Below, piece by piece: positions 15,429 to 23,820 of a DNA stretch of 40,028 bases. A model generated the notes under the pieces. The model saw only the letters and a program-made list of their open reading frames with translations. It ran no database searches and was not told the origin of the DNA. The stretch's first letter is position 1, and each line of letters starts with the position of its first letter. Source of the stretch: a bacterium (GTDB taxonomy: Bacteria; Acidobacteriota; HRBIN11; JAKEFK01). Position numbers and translations under genes: made by a program. Location: assembly GCA_022616075.1 (NCBI GenBank), contig JAKEFK010000135.1:1-40028 (forward strand), in the 5' to 3' direction.

Positions 15429-16006
15429 ACCACGAACTCAGAAATCAATTGCTCCGCCTGATTGAAGAAGATGAGCGCGTTCGCGAAGAGTTAGCAACAG
15501 ACGGCTCGTTGTTTGAGGGCTATCATCAGCGCATGGAAGCGGTGCATCGAAAGAATGCAGCCCAGCTTCGAACAATCATTCAAGAGCACGGATGGCCGGG
15601 CCTCGATCTGGTGGGCAAGGACGGTGAGGAGGCGGCGTGGCGCATTGCGCAACACTCGATTGGTGAGCCTGAGTTTATGCGCAACACACTGGAACTCCTG
15701 GGAACTGCCATAAAGAATCAACAAGCGCCATTGTGGCAGCTCGCGTACCTGGAAGACAGAATCAGATTGTTTGAAGGAAAAGAACAGCTTTATGGGACTT
15801 CCGTGGATTGGGATGAACATGGACACATGAGTCCCTTCCCTGCGATCAAAGACGCAGAACACGTGAATGAACGGCGCGCAACGATGGGCCTCCCGCCGTT
15901 GAAAAAGAGTGCATACATACCGCCAGACGAAAAACCACCAGCAGATTTAAAAGCAAGACGCCTTCAGATGGATGAATGGGCTCGTTCTGTCGGCTGGCGA
16001 AAATAA
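15425..16006 (+). CDS. DUF6624 domain-containing protein
   Basis: The 193-residue product shows the DUF6624 pattern: an N-terminal LLRLIEEDERVREEL helix, EHGWPGLDLVGKDG (about 53-66), AAWRIAQHSIGEPEF, LAYLEDRIRLFEGKEQLYGT (about 103-122) and a C-terminal NERRATMGLPPL segment. The family's role is not known. The open frame extends upstream to 15266 inside the reductase gene, but that part reads as a shadow sequence without family similarity. The TTG at 15425, overlapping the reductase stop, is the most likely start. It has no signal peptide. It is followed by a family D repeat. Confidence 0.82.
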   Translation: MNHELRNQLLRLIEEDERVREELATDGSLFEGYHQRMEAVHRKNAAQLRTIIQEHGWPGLDLVGKDGEEAAWRIAQHSIGEPEFMRNTLELLGTAIKNQQAPLWQLAYLEDRIRLFEGKEQLYGTSVDWDEHGHMSPFPAIKDAEHVNERRATMGLPPLKKSAYIPPDEKPPADLKARRLQMDEWARSVGWRK

Positions 16007-16008
16007 AG

Positions 16009-16036
16009 AAAGTAGCGCGGGCGTCTCGCCTGCGGA
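16009..16036. repeat. Family D repeat arm, copy 3 (opposite orientation)
   Basis: AAAGTAGCGCGGGCGTCTCG continued by CCTGCGG, the reverse complement of the copies at 8442 and 14412. It lies between the convergent ends of the DUF6624 gene and the penicillin-binding protein gene. Confidence 0.8.
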
Positions 16037-16044
16037 GCTATGAG

Positions 16045-18435
16045 CTAATCCCAGAACTTAAAGCGGCGCCACCATTTTTTCCTTTTATGCGCATATCGTC
16101 GCGGCTCATAGCGGTCATTGGAGCGCCAACGATAGCGGTCACGGTGGTAATCGCGATAAGCATAAAAACTATATGCATGATCCATGCATTGCGTATTCGG
16201 TTCCGTGCCGGCGATAAACAATTCCGTTTCGGTCATCGGGCAGGCGCCGGTGGCAAGCGAGCCTGTTGTAGGATCAATCACAGCGGTAACAATACCATCG
16301 GGCGTTTCAAAATCTCTCACCGGCATTTTTTGCGTTGCTTTTTTCATGAAACTCGCCCAGATCGGAAGTGCGGCTTCAGCTCCCGTCATTTTCAAAGGTG
16401 TATTGTCATCGTATCCGGTCCAGACCACGCATAGCAGGTCGGGTGTATACCCGACAAACCAGGCGTCACGGTACTCATCGGTTGTCCCGGTCTTGCCGGC
16501 AGCCGGACGAGTGAAACCAAGCGAACGAACTGAAGCTGCTGTCCCTTCAGACATCACCGAACGAAGCATGTCCGTTATCAGATAAGCCGTTTCCGGATGC
16601 AACACACGTTTCGATTCCCGGTTGCTGCTTTCCAGCAATACACCCGCGTGATCTTTCACCTGTTTGACCGTTCGTAATTCTGTCTTCATACCGCCATTTG
16701 CAAAAACTGCGTATGCGCGCGCCACGTGCCACGGGCTCACTTCGAATGCTCCGAGCGCGATTGAGGGATACGCTTTTACCGTTTCAAACCCAAGACGCTG
16801 TCCGAGCATTGCCACATCTCGCAAACCAACGGCGCTCGCAAGTTTTGCTGTGGCAATATTCATCGAATGCGATAAAGCTTTGCGCAACGTGACAACGCCG
16901 TGGTATTCACCATCATAATTTCTGGGCTCCCATGTTTCGTCTGCGGTTTTCACAATCCACGGTCCATCTTCCACCAGCGTGGCAGGAGTAAATGCAGGTG
17001 GATCGGTGAAAGCGCGCTCAAACGCTGCGGCATAAACAACCGGCTTAAAGACACTTCCCGGCTGTCTCAAAGCTTGATTGATCCGGTTGAACTGACTCTT
17101 CGAATAGTTACGACCGCCGACAAACGCTTTGATATAACCGGTGCGCGGTTCGATCGCAATCAGGCAACCTTGAATTTTCTTTCCAGTCCGCTTTTCTCTT
17201 TTCTTGTCAATATTCCTCAAACCGGCGGAAAGCGATTCCTCCGCTGCCTGCTGCATCCCGAGATCCAACGAAGTAAAAATATTCAGATTTCGTTTGTAGA
17301 TCGTATCGGAAGAATACTTGTCGAGAAGCTGCGTCTTCACAACATCACCGAAATAGGGAGCCAGATTTATTTTTGTATCCGATTGATATGCTTTCACCGG
17401 AACGCGCAAGAATGACGCATACTGTTCCTTCGTAATTGTTCCCATTTCCAGCATTGTTTTTAAAACCGTATTCCTTCGCTCCAGCGCCTGCTTCGGATTC
17501 TTCGCAGGATTGTATGCGTTGGGCGCGCGAATCATTCCCGCAAGCAGTGCTCCTTCCGGAACAGTGAGCGATTTCACTTCCTTCCGCAAAAAAACGCGGC
17601 TCGCTTCCCCGATTCCATGAATGCTCATTGCGCCCCGCTGCCCCATATAGATTTCATTTAAATAAAGCTCCAGAATTTCCTCTTTTGTCTGGCGCCGTTC
17701 CATGAAAAGAGCAAGCAAAGCCTCGTTGATTTTGCGTTTTATGGAACGTTCAGGAGTTAGAAAAAAGTTCTTCGCGAGCTGTTGCGTGATTGTGCTTCCA
17801 CCCTGGATCTCATTTCTGGATTTCAGATTTCGCCACAATGCCCTCGCAATTCCTATGGTATCGATGCCGTTATGTCTGAAAAATCTTCTGTCTTCGATCG
17901 CAAGTACAGCATCGATCAAATGTGGAGGAATGTCCTGATAAGGAACAAGTGTTCGTTTTTCCCATTCGTCTCCAAAAAGATTTCGGATCGGCACCGGTTC
18001 CATTTCATATAAATCCATCTCCTGATTCGAACTGATATCGGTAATTCGATCGATACCTGTTGAATTGAAATGAACATCGATGACGGGAGCTTTGGAATCT
18101 TTATACAGAAACGGACGCCGCTGAAAGCGGATTCCTCCAGAAAAAAGGCTGTACTGCCCGGGCGCAACATCCGGATGCTTGGCCAAAAAGTAATCGAGAG
18201 ATTGAAGATAGTCGACTAGATCGGCGCGGTTAAAGGATACTCCTTTCCTGAGCAGCAGCGGTTCGGCAAATATCGTGGATGGGAGCGACCATTTCTCAGA
18301 GCTCAGATGTCTTTCGACGATCACGCTGTAATGCACGAAAAGTCCGATCCAGAAAACACACAAAACAATAATGAGAATAGCAGTAAGACGAATCACCCAT
18401 CTCGGAAGGCGGTCAAGACCAGATCGAAGTTGCAT
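16045..18435 (-). CDS. Class A penicillin-binding protein (PBP1b-like transglycosylase/transpeptidase)
   Basis: This 796-residue bifunctional peptidoglycan synthase is anchored by one N-terminal helix (about 17-36). A UB2H-like region (about 50-140) precedes the GT51 transglycosylase, with EDRRFFRHNG (Glu181) and GGSTITQQLAKN (212-223). The transpeptidase has all three motifs: SVFK (Ser461, Lys464), SMN (524-526) and KTG (648-650). Order and spacing are normal for PBP1b-type enzymes, which polymerise lipid II and cross-link stem peptides at the outer face of the inner membrane. The C-terminus ends in a basic RRYAHKRKKWWRRFK tail. ATG 18435 is preferred over TTG 18459, which lies in a dispersed repeat. 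It lies 48 bases downstream of the aminotransferase stop and could be co-transcribed with it. Confidence 0.95.
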   Translation of the reverse strand: MQLRSGLDRLPRWVIRLTAILIIVLCVFWIGLFVHYSVIVERHLSSEKWSLPSTIFAEPLLLRKGVSFNRADLVDYLQSLDYFLAKHPDVAPGQYSLFSGGIRFQRRPFLYKDSKAPVIDVHFNSTGIDRITDISSNQEMDLYEMEPVPIRNLFGDEWEKRTLVPYQDIPPHLIDAVLAIEDRRFFRHNGIDTIGIARALWRNLKSRNEIQGGSTITQQLAKNFFLTPERSIKRKINEALLALFMERRQTKEEILELYLNEIYMGQRGAMSIHGIGEASRVFLRKEVKSLTVPEGALLAGMIRAPNAYNPAKNPKQALERRNTVLKTMLEMGTITKEQYASFLRVPVKAYQSDTKINLAPYFGDVVKTQLLDKYSSDTIYKRNLNIFTSLDLGMQQAAEESLSAGLRNIDKKREKRTGKKIQGCLIAIEPRTGYIKAFVGGRNYSKSQFNRINQALRQPGSVFKPVVYAAAFERAFTDPPAFTPATLVEDGPWIVKTADETWEPRNYDGEYHGVVTLRKALSHSMNIATAKLASAVGLRDVAMLGQRLGFETVKAYPSIALGAFEVSPWHVARAYAVFANGGMKTELRTVKQVKDHAGVLLESSNRESKRVLHPETAYLITDMLRSVMSEGTAASVRSLGFTRPAAGKTGTTDEYRDAWFVGYTPDLLCVVWTGYDDNTPLKMTGAEAALPIWASFMKKATQKMPVRDFETPDGIVTAVIDPTTGSLATGACPMTETELFIAGTEPNTQCMDHAYSFYAYRDYHRDRYRWRSNDRYEPRRYAHKRKKWWRRFKFWD

Positions 18436-18459
18436 CAATATGCAACTTAGGAAATTCAA

Positions 18460-18486
18460 AGCAAAGACGCAAAGGCGCCAAGATTA
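18460..18486. repeat. Family C/B repeat, single arm
   Basis: AAAGACGCAAAGGCGCCAAG plus ATTAA lies between the PBP start region and the aminotransferase stop, which it overlaps. It mixes the GACGCAAAGGCGC word of family B (2611-2630) with the GGCGCCAAG word of family C (19863-19892). Confidence 0.65.
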
Positions 18487-19809
18487 AGCAGATTTTAGGT
18501 AGTCCGTGACCGCCTGGGAGAGGCGTCTGTACGTGTCCTTCAACTTTACTTCGTCTCGTTCGAGGGTTGTGATGCGAAAGCCGGGAGCCGGTGAGGAGAA
18601 ACCGGAGGCGGGCACAACGCAGATTCCGGTTGAAGCCAGCAGGTAGTATGCGAAGCGTTTATCGGGTTGCATGCCGGGCTCGGCAACTTCATGTTCAATG
18701 TATTGTCGCGCCGATGAATTCTTGATCGGGAGAGTTTGATGATTGTTGAGAACACCTTCTTCAAAAGTCGGCATCATGTAAAATGCGCCATCAGGGCGAT
18801 TCGTGTGTAGCCCTTTCGTGCTTCCTAGAATCTCAGCGATCAGATCAATATTGTGTTCAAGGCCAGCATTGTAAGTGCGATTCCAATTTTCGTATTCAGG
18901 GTGATCATAAATTGCAGGGATGACAGTCTGTGGTAATGTTGTCGCGCAAACCTCCAGCAGCACACGTTTCTTCACAGCTTCACAGTAAGATTTGTACTCC
19001 GAGTCGAGATCCACATTGTGGAATTCGATCCAGCCACTGCGCGCTCCCGGCCAGGGTACATCCTTGGAGGTGCCTCGTAACAATATTAGTGGAATCCGCC
19101 CCACCGCCATCTCGGTAAGCTGCACATGTTTGAGGCCGTGATAAACCATTCGAAAATAAATTTCATCGGATATCACCATCAGCTGATACCGTTCGGCCAA
19201 CCGTATGACTTTTTCCAGAGTTGCTTCACTGTAAACGGCGCCGGTTGGATTGTTCGGATTGACGATCAGGATTCCGGCCACTTCCGGATGACGTTTGATT
19301 TGAGATTCCATGTGATCCAGGTCCGGTTCCCAGTTCCTGACCACATCCAGATTGTAAAAGACCGGTTCTGCGCCTGCAGCGAAGGATTCCATCGAAGAAT
19401 GCGAAGGATAGCAGGGCGCCGGCTGCAAAATGCGCGCTCCGCGCCGCAACATGTGATACAACGATGAAATGGCAGCGCCCAAACCATTCGTAAGCAAAAC
19501 ATATTCGTAGTCGAGCGTGGATGAGGGAGAAAAGCGTTTTGCATATTGCACAATCCATTTGCGCACTTCGGGAATTCCACGGGAATGACAGTATCCAAAA
19601 ACCAGATCTCCTTTGCGATGGATCTCATCCATGAGAACCTGTTTCAAAAATGAAGGGACCGGCCAGCCCTTTGCAACAGGATCTCCGATGTTCTCCCGCA
19701 CAAATAAGTAAGAAGGCTCCAGTTCCTGCAATTTCTGAGTGACATCAACGATCTCGCGAATCGCATATTTCAGGAGCGGCACGTTCGGATGAGTAACCGG
19801 TGTTCGCAT
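18484..19809 (-). CDS. PLP-dependent aminotransferase, class I/II fold
   Basis: The 441-residue protein has the fold type I aminotransferase pattern. Visible are the NGLGAAISSLYHMLRRG cofactor loop, NPNNPTGAVYS (PLP-pocket Asn), VISDEIYFRMVYHG (Asp and Tyr of the cofactor site), and RGTSKDVPWPGARSGWIEF with the Schiff-base Lys. The C-terminal half has GAFYMMPTFE and a substrate Arg candidate in PGFRITTLERDE. It would transfer an amino group between an amino acid and a keto acid in the cytoplasm; the substrate is not predictable. The open frame extends to 19926, but its first 39 residues (INRQGAKAPRS...) are the translation of a dispersed repeat. The ATG at 19809 starts the conserved part. Confidence 0.9.
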   Translation of the reverse strand: MRTPVTHPNVPLLKYAIREIVDVTQKLQELEPSYLFVRENIGDPVAKGWPVPSFLKQVLMDEIHRKGDLVFGYCHSRGIPEVRKWIVQYAKRFSPSSTLDYEYVLLTNGLGAAISSLYHMLRRGARILQPAPCYPSHSSMESFAAGAEPVFYNLDVVRNWEPDLDHMESQIKRHPEVAGILIVNPNNPTGAVYSEATLEKVIRLAERYQLMVISDEIYFRMVYHGLKHVQLTEMAVGRIPLILLRGTSKDVPWPGARSGWIEFHNVDLDSEYKSYCEAVKKRVLLEVCATTLPQTVIPAIYDHPEYENWNRTYNAGLEHNIDLIAEILGSTKGLHTNRPDGAFYMMPTFEEGVLNNHQTLPIKNSSARQYIEHEVAEPGMQPDKRFAYYLLASTGICVVPASGFSSPAPGFRITTLERDEVKLKDTYRRLSQAVTDYLKSA

Positions 19810-19862
19810 AATGACCTTTAATTTTAAACAGAAGAATGCGAAGAAAGCAAAGATAATAATGG

Positions 19863-19892
19863 ATCTTGGCGCCTTGGCGCCTTGGCGGTTAA
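19863..19892. repeat. Family C repeat, copy before the Memo-family gene
   Basis: Three CTTGGCG words in tandem (ATCTTGGCGCCTTGGCGCCT then TGGCGGTTAA). A degenerate complementary arm (GAATGCGAAGAAAGCAAAGAT) lies at 19831-19851. The right end GCGGTTAATATAAG is followed after two bases by the ATG at 19901. The same CTTGGCGGTTAA end is found at 35594-35605. Confidence 0.8.
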
Positions 19893-19900
19893 TATAAGTT

Positions 19901-21094
19901 ATGAATTTTCCGGCGTTGCGAAACATTGATATCTATCCTGTGAATCACGAAGAGCAGCAGTTCCTTTGTTTGCGCGATCCCGAAGGTTTTGTTGAAGAAC
20001 AGTTGTTATTAACACCGGCAGCTTTTTTCATCGCGGCCATGCTGAACGGACAAAGATCGGTTCTGGATATTCAACACGCATTCGCGCAGCGGTTCGACGG
20101 GCAACTTCTTTTTTCAAATGATATTGAAAGCACAGTGGAAACCCTCGATCAGCACGGTTTCCTGTTTTCAGAACGCTTTTGGGAGCTTCGCGATCGAGTG
20201 TTGCAAGATTTTCAGAACAATCCAGTCCGCGCCGCATACCTTGCCGGCAAGTCGTATCCTGATGATCCGTCGACTCTCCGTTCCTTTCTGGCTCAGCAGT
20301 TCACACGAGAAGGCGCTCCTGGAACTCTTCCCGGATCCAGTGAGCAAGCGGAAAAACCTTTACGTGGTTTGATCGCCCCTCATATCGATTTCCACCGTGG
20401 CGGTCATTCTTATGCGCATGCCTACACGCAGCTCAGCCGCTATCGTAAACCGGAAATCGTATTGATTTTTGGCGTGGCCCATGCCGGACCCCCCGCGCCT
20501 TTCATTCTTACGCGAAAAAAATTCGATACGCCGCTCGGTTCCATTGAAACAGATGCGGAACTTGTAGAAACACTAGCAGCTTCCTGTTCCTGGAATCCCT
20601 GGGAACATGAAATTGTGCACCGCACCGAACATTCCATCGAATTTCAAATCGTCATGCTCTCCTTGCTGTACGGACCAAATGTGCGAATCGTGCCCGTTTT
20701 ATGCGGAAATTTTGAAAACGGACTCACTCCGGAGATTTTAAACTTCCTGGAAACCTGCAAACACCAACTTGAAGGCAGGGATGCAACGGTGCTTGCTGCG
20801 GCGGATCTTGCTCATGTGGGCAAGCGTTTTGGAGACGGATTCGATATTTCAGAGAACATCATTCGTGAGATCCAAAACCGGGATCAAGCCGACTTGCAAA
20901 ACGCGCTCGCCGGAAGGGCGGAGGCGTTTTACAACGCGGTCATGGCGGATCAGAATGCTCGCCGGGTCTGTGGAATTTACGCGATTTATTCGGCTGTTCA
21001 AGTTATCGGAAGCGCGGGCACGCTTCTACATTATTCGTACGCTCACGATCCTTCCGGCGGAATTGTCTCCTTTGCCAGTATCGCTTATCCTTGA
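19901..21094 (+). CDS. Memo-family protein (AmmeMemoRadiSam system protein B-like) with N-terminal PqqD-like domain
   Basis: In this 397-residue protein, residues 1-105 form a small helical domain (LCLRDPEGFVEEQLLLTPAA, NGQRSVLDIQHAF) resembling PqqD-like peptide-binding modules. From about 145 on it is a Memo domain: APHIDFHRGG, GVAHAG, RTEHSIEFQ, PVLCGNF, AADLAHVG and a C-terminal VCGIYAIYSAVQV Cys. These His and Cys positions correspond to the metal site of human MEMO1. In many microbes Memo pairs with AMMECR1 and a radical SAM protein; neither is adjacent here. The function is therefore unknown, possibly redox or dioxygenase-like. ATG 19901 lacks a ribosome site and follows a TAATAT box by only a few bases. 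The DinB gene begins 12 bases downstream. Confidence 0.85.
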   Translation: MNFPALRNIDIYPVNHEEQQFLCLRDPEGFVEEQLLLTPAAFFIAAMLNGQRSVLDIQHAFAQRFDGQLLFSNDIESTVETLDQHGFLFSERFWELRDRVLQDFQNNPVRAAYLAGKSYPDDPSTLRSFLAQQFTREGAPGTLPGSSEQAEKPLRGLIAPHIDFHRGGHSYAHAYTQLSRYRKPEIVLIFGVAHAGPPAPFILTRKKFDTPLGSIETDAELVETLAASCSWNPWEHEIVHRTEHSIEFQIVMLSLLYGPNVRIVPVLCGNFENGLTPEILNFLETCKHQLEGRDATVLAAADLAHVGKRFGDGFDISENIIREIQNRDQADLQNALAGRAEAFYNAVMADQNARRVCGIYAIYSAVQVIGSAGTLLHYSYAHDPSGGIVSFASIAYP

Positions 21095-21106
21095 TATTCT
21101 TGTCGA

Positions 21107-21625
21107 ATGAATACTGCAACTATCTTGATCCAATTCGAATTCAACCGGTGGGCAAATGCCCGGCTCTTAGAAGCTGTCAGCGCGCTGACGACAGAACAAT
21201 TCCAGAAAGAACTGGGCTCCAGTTACTCGTCCGTTCGCGACACTCTGACGCACATTCTTGCCGCCGAGGAAGTGTGGCTCATGCGGTGGAAAGGGATATC
21301 GCCAAAATCTATGCTGGATCCGGCGTATTTTCCTGATGTGAAATCTCTGAAATCAAAATGGAATGAAGTGGAGATGGACCAGTGGAATTTCCTTTCGAAG
21401 ATATCCGATGAATCTTTGATGGACGCGGTCGAATATCAAAATTTCAAAGACGAAATCTGGGAATATCAGCTCTGGCAAATGATCCATCAAATGGTGAGTC
21501 ATTCCACGTATCATCGCGGACAGGTCGTTACGATGCTACGGCAGCTGGGAGCCGCCCCCGCTCAGCTCGACTTTTTGCTGTTCATCGATATGACAACGCC
21601 CGTTTCAAAACCAGTCCTCGAGTAA
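21107..21625 (+). CDS. DinB family protein
   Basis: The 172-residue protein is a four-helix DinB/YfiT-like domain. Metal ligand candidates are His in LTHILAAEE (about residue 48) and two His in HQMVSHSTYHRGQ (about 129-136), the usual three-His site. Other recognisable pieces are EFNRWANARLLEAV at the start and LDFLLFIDMT at the end. Members include bacillithiol or mycothiol S-transferases and metal-dependent hydrolases; the cofactor here is unknown. It starts 12 bases after the Memo gene, so the two are probably one transcript. Its last 21 bases overlap the 3' end of the convergent vapC gene. Confidence 0.9.
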   Translation: MNTATILIQFEFNRWANARLLEAVSALTTEQFQKELGSSYSSVRDTLTHILAAEEVWLMRWKGISPKSMLDPAYFPDVKSLKSKWNEVEMDQWNFLSKISDESLMDAVEYQNFKDEIWEYQLWQMIHQMVSHSTYHRGQVVTMLRQLGAAPAQLDFLLFIDMTTPVSKPVLE

Positions 21626-22003
21626 TAGACCTTCTATCCTGTTGAATTCACCGGTATTGTGTGTGACCAGCGTAACCTCTTCCCGGCGCACGATCGCTGC
21701 AATCATAAGATCAAACGCACCGACCAGTTTCCTTTTCTTCCTGAGACTTTCTTTCAAGCGGGCAAACTCCCTTGCAGCCCTTCTGTGAAAAGGAAGGACT
21801 TGCATATTCGCAAAGAATTTTTGGAGCACTTCCAGGTTTTTGGTGATTCTTTTCGAGTGATAAGCTCCGTAGTAAAGCTCGGCAGCCGTTATAGAAGTGG
21901 TAGCCAATTCGGAAGGCTCGCGCAACGCGATTTGATCACGGATGCGGACTGATGTCCCATTCAGGAAGTAAATGCATGTATTTGTGTCCAGAACGTAGAT
22001 CAT
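21605..22003 (-). CDS. vapC: VapC-type PIN-domain toxin
   Basis: The 132-residue protein is a PIN-domain ribonuclease with a conserved acidic set: Asp6 (VLDTNTCIYFLN), Glu42 (ITAAELYYGA), Asp98 (GAFDLMIAAIV) and a C-terminal VTHNTGEFNRIEGL. VapC toxins cleave tRNA or rRNA and are silenced by the antitoxin. The residues needed for Mg2+ binding are present, so the toxin should be active. Its ATG overlaps the antitoxin stop by four bases (ATGA), the standard translational coupling of vapBC pairs. The 3' end runs 21 bases into the DinB gene on the other strand. Confidence 0.93.
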   Translation of the reverse strand: MIYVLDTNTCIYFLNGTSVRIRDQIALREPSELATTSITAAELYYGAYHSKRITKNLEVLQKFFANMQVLPFHRRAAREFARLKESLRKKRKLVGAFDLMIAAIVRREEVTLVTHNTGEFNRIEGLLLEDWF

Positions 22004-22248
22004 TTGAGCTTCATGCGCCGGACGTCTCCGGCAAAGCTTTTTCTGAATTCATCGATTTGTTCGATACTCAGGTCCTTCCAGGCTCCAAACACCGACAGCG
22101 TTTCCGTAGGATAGGAGACACTTTTCTTTGATTCTAAATCTCTATTCAAAGCTTCCTGAATTAGAGATGAGCGGCTCTTTCCTTGCTTTCGCGCTAATGC
22201 ATCTATTTTCCGAATCAAATCATCCGAAAGGTAAATCGTTATCTGCAT
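22000..22248 (-). CDS. vapB: VapB-like ribbon-helix-helix antitoxin
   Basis: The 82-residue protein has an N-terminal ribbon-helix-helix domain: strand ITIYLSDDLIRKIDALARK, then GKSRSSLIQEALNRDLE (residues 1-38). The C-terminal tail (LSVFGAWKDLSIEQIDEFRKSF) would wrap the toxin. It should bind its own promoter as a dimer and neutralise the PIN toxin encoded next. The four-base overlap with vapC supports a functional module. Immediately upstream is a perfect tandem hexamer array that is a likely operator. Confidence 0.9.
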   Translation of the reverse strand: MQITIYLSDDLIRKIDALARKQGKSRSSLIQEALNRDLESKKSVSYPTETLSVFGAWKDLSIEQIDEFRKSFAGDVRRMKLK

Positions 22249-22253
22249 AAGTA

Positions 22254-22277
22254 ATAATTATAATTATAATTATAATT
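22254..22277. promoter_or_regulatory. (ATAATT)x4 tandem array, putative VapB operator/promoter
   Basis: Four perfect ATAATT hexamers begin six bases upstream of the vapB ATG. The array contains overlapping palindromes (AATTATAATT), fitting the symmetric sites of ribbon-helix-helix repressors, and also -10-like words. A six-base unit could change copy number by slippage. Confidence 0.55.
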
Positions 22278-22352
22278 GAATTTGACAGTCTTGGAAAATG
22301 GACAAGGGATATCAGACTGCGAAATACGGCGATGGCCGTGAAGGCAACTCCG

Positions 22353-23737
22353 TCAATTGCCCGCGAGGGAGAGCCGAAATGCGGCCATTTCCTGGCTGTT
22401 ACGAACCAGCAGAACGTCACCGACCAGCACTGGGTGGTTCCAGGTCTTGCCCTTGATCGCCGGAAACCGCGCGAGCTCCGTGAACTGGCCAGGAGCCGCC
22501 GCGACCAGCGCAAGCTCACCTTTCTCCGACAGCACCAGCAACAGGTCCTGATCGGGCAACAGGACAAGTTGGCCGTGGCCGTAGCGTCCGCCCTTCCACT
22601 TGCGCGTGCCGTCCTTCAGATCGATACACGAGAGGAAACTGCCATCGAAGCCGAAGGCGTAGCCTTCGTGAACAACGAAGTCGTTGAAGTAGGGCTTCAG
22701 CCCAATCGAGGTCCAACGCTCTTTCACGTGCCATCCGTCGGGATCGTGCGCGACCGTTACACGGAGCATGCCGTTGTTGTCTGCTAGTCCGGAGCCGCTG
22801 CCGATCAGGAGGTCCCGGCCCTCGATAACGGCAGGCTGCACGATGCCATCGCTATTCCACGCGTGCTGCCAGAGCACAGTGCCGTCGGATGGTGCAACGC
22901 TGATCACACCGGTCCCGTTTAACAGCACGATCTGCGCGACGCCGTCGATCGTGGTCAACTGCGGCGAGCTGTAGCCCCAGCCGCCTTTCGGACCGAACCA
23001 GCGCGGCTTCCCGGTGGCAGCATCGTAGCCGATGAGCGTACCGGCAGTTGCAGCGATCACGGTATCGCCAACCACCAACGGCGAGCTCGCGATACCCCAA
23101 TCCGGAACCTTCCTGCCGGTGTCGGATGCCGCGTTGCGTGACCAGACCACAGAGCCGTTACGAGCGTCGAGAGCGTTCAGGATTCCCGTTCCACCCAGCG
23201 TGTAGAGGCGGTCCTGGCTGAGTGTCGGCGTCGCGCGCGGACCAGCGCCGGCATTCGACTCCCAGAAACCGGGCCCCGTCACGGTGTTTCCAGACCGGCT
23301 TTCCGGTTTTCAAGTTGTAGGCAGACACGAGTTCGTCGTTACCGCGCTGTTCCTGCGTGTAAAAGCTATCGCCGCGGACCGCGAAGGACGACCAGCCCGG
23401 TCCGACCGCTTGGCGCCACAGCTCGATAGGCGGTGACCGAGACCAGTCCGTTTCGATCCGCACGCCAGGAATGACGCTGTCGCGCTCGGATCCGCGAAAG
23501 CCAGGCCAACGAGTGTCCGTTTTCGCTTCTGTCGGAACGACAGGGAGTGCCGCCAACTGACCTGTGTCCGGCACCTGCTTTGGAGCAGTCTGGGAGACGG
23601 AGGGAGCTTGAGCGGGTGCCATGCTCGGGAACGACAACGGGGGCCACCAGCCAGAGCAACCATTGCAGTGTAACCGCGATCACGCCTGGCCACAGCCGGA
23701 GCGGTTTCTTCCGAGTCGGTTCGTGCGCTATAGTCAC
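22353..23737 (-). pseudogene. Decayed PQQ-type beta-propeller (BamB-like) membrane-anchored protein gene
   Basis: Three fragments in three frames make one recognisable protein. The N-terminus (GTG at 23737; RKKPLRLWPGVIAVTLQWLL, a membrane helix) runs to about 23630. The middle part (about 23635-23268; WPGFRGSERDSVIPGVRIET, WSSFAVRGDSFYTQEQRG, GKPVWKHRDGARF) follows in another frame. The C-terminal two thirds (23266-22353; FWESNAGAGPRATPTL, NALDARNGSVVWSR, GIVQPAVIEGRDLLIGSG, CIDLKDGTRKWKGGRYG) are in a third frame. PQQ-like repeats of the GxxxWxx type mark a beta-propeller. The frame change at 23266-23268 is one extra A in an AAA run. From my memory of the family, several membrane helices that normally follow the first are missing. 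The GC content is far above its neighbours, suggesting transfer followed by decay. Confidence 0.85.
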
Positions 23738-23820
23738 ATCAAACCTTACGCTTCCAACGAGCAGTTTGTTCCATAAACGTGAACATCAGATCATAAAAGG
23801 CCATCCGTGGTAATTCTTCA

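Noticed and set aside
19810-19926. 39-residue N-terminal extension of the aminotransferase with a hydrophobic stretch that mimics a signal anchor
   Set aside because: The segment is translated dispersed repeat (INRQGAKAPR) and overlaps the start of the divergent Memo gene; ATG 19809 is the natural start.
22254-22277. CRISPR-like array
   Set aside because: The repeats are head-to-tail hexamers with no spacers; the GGAGATA and CTTGGCG arrays likewise lack spacers and are inverted-repeat hairpins.
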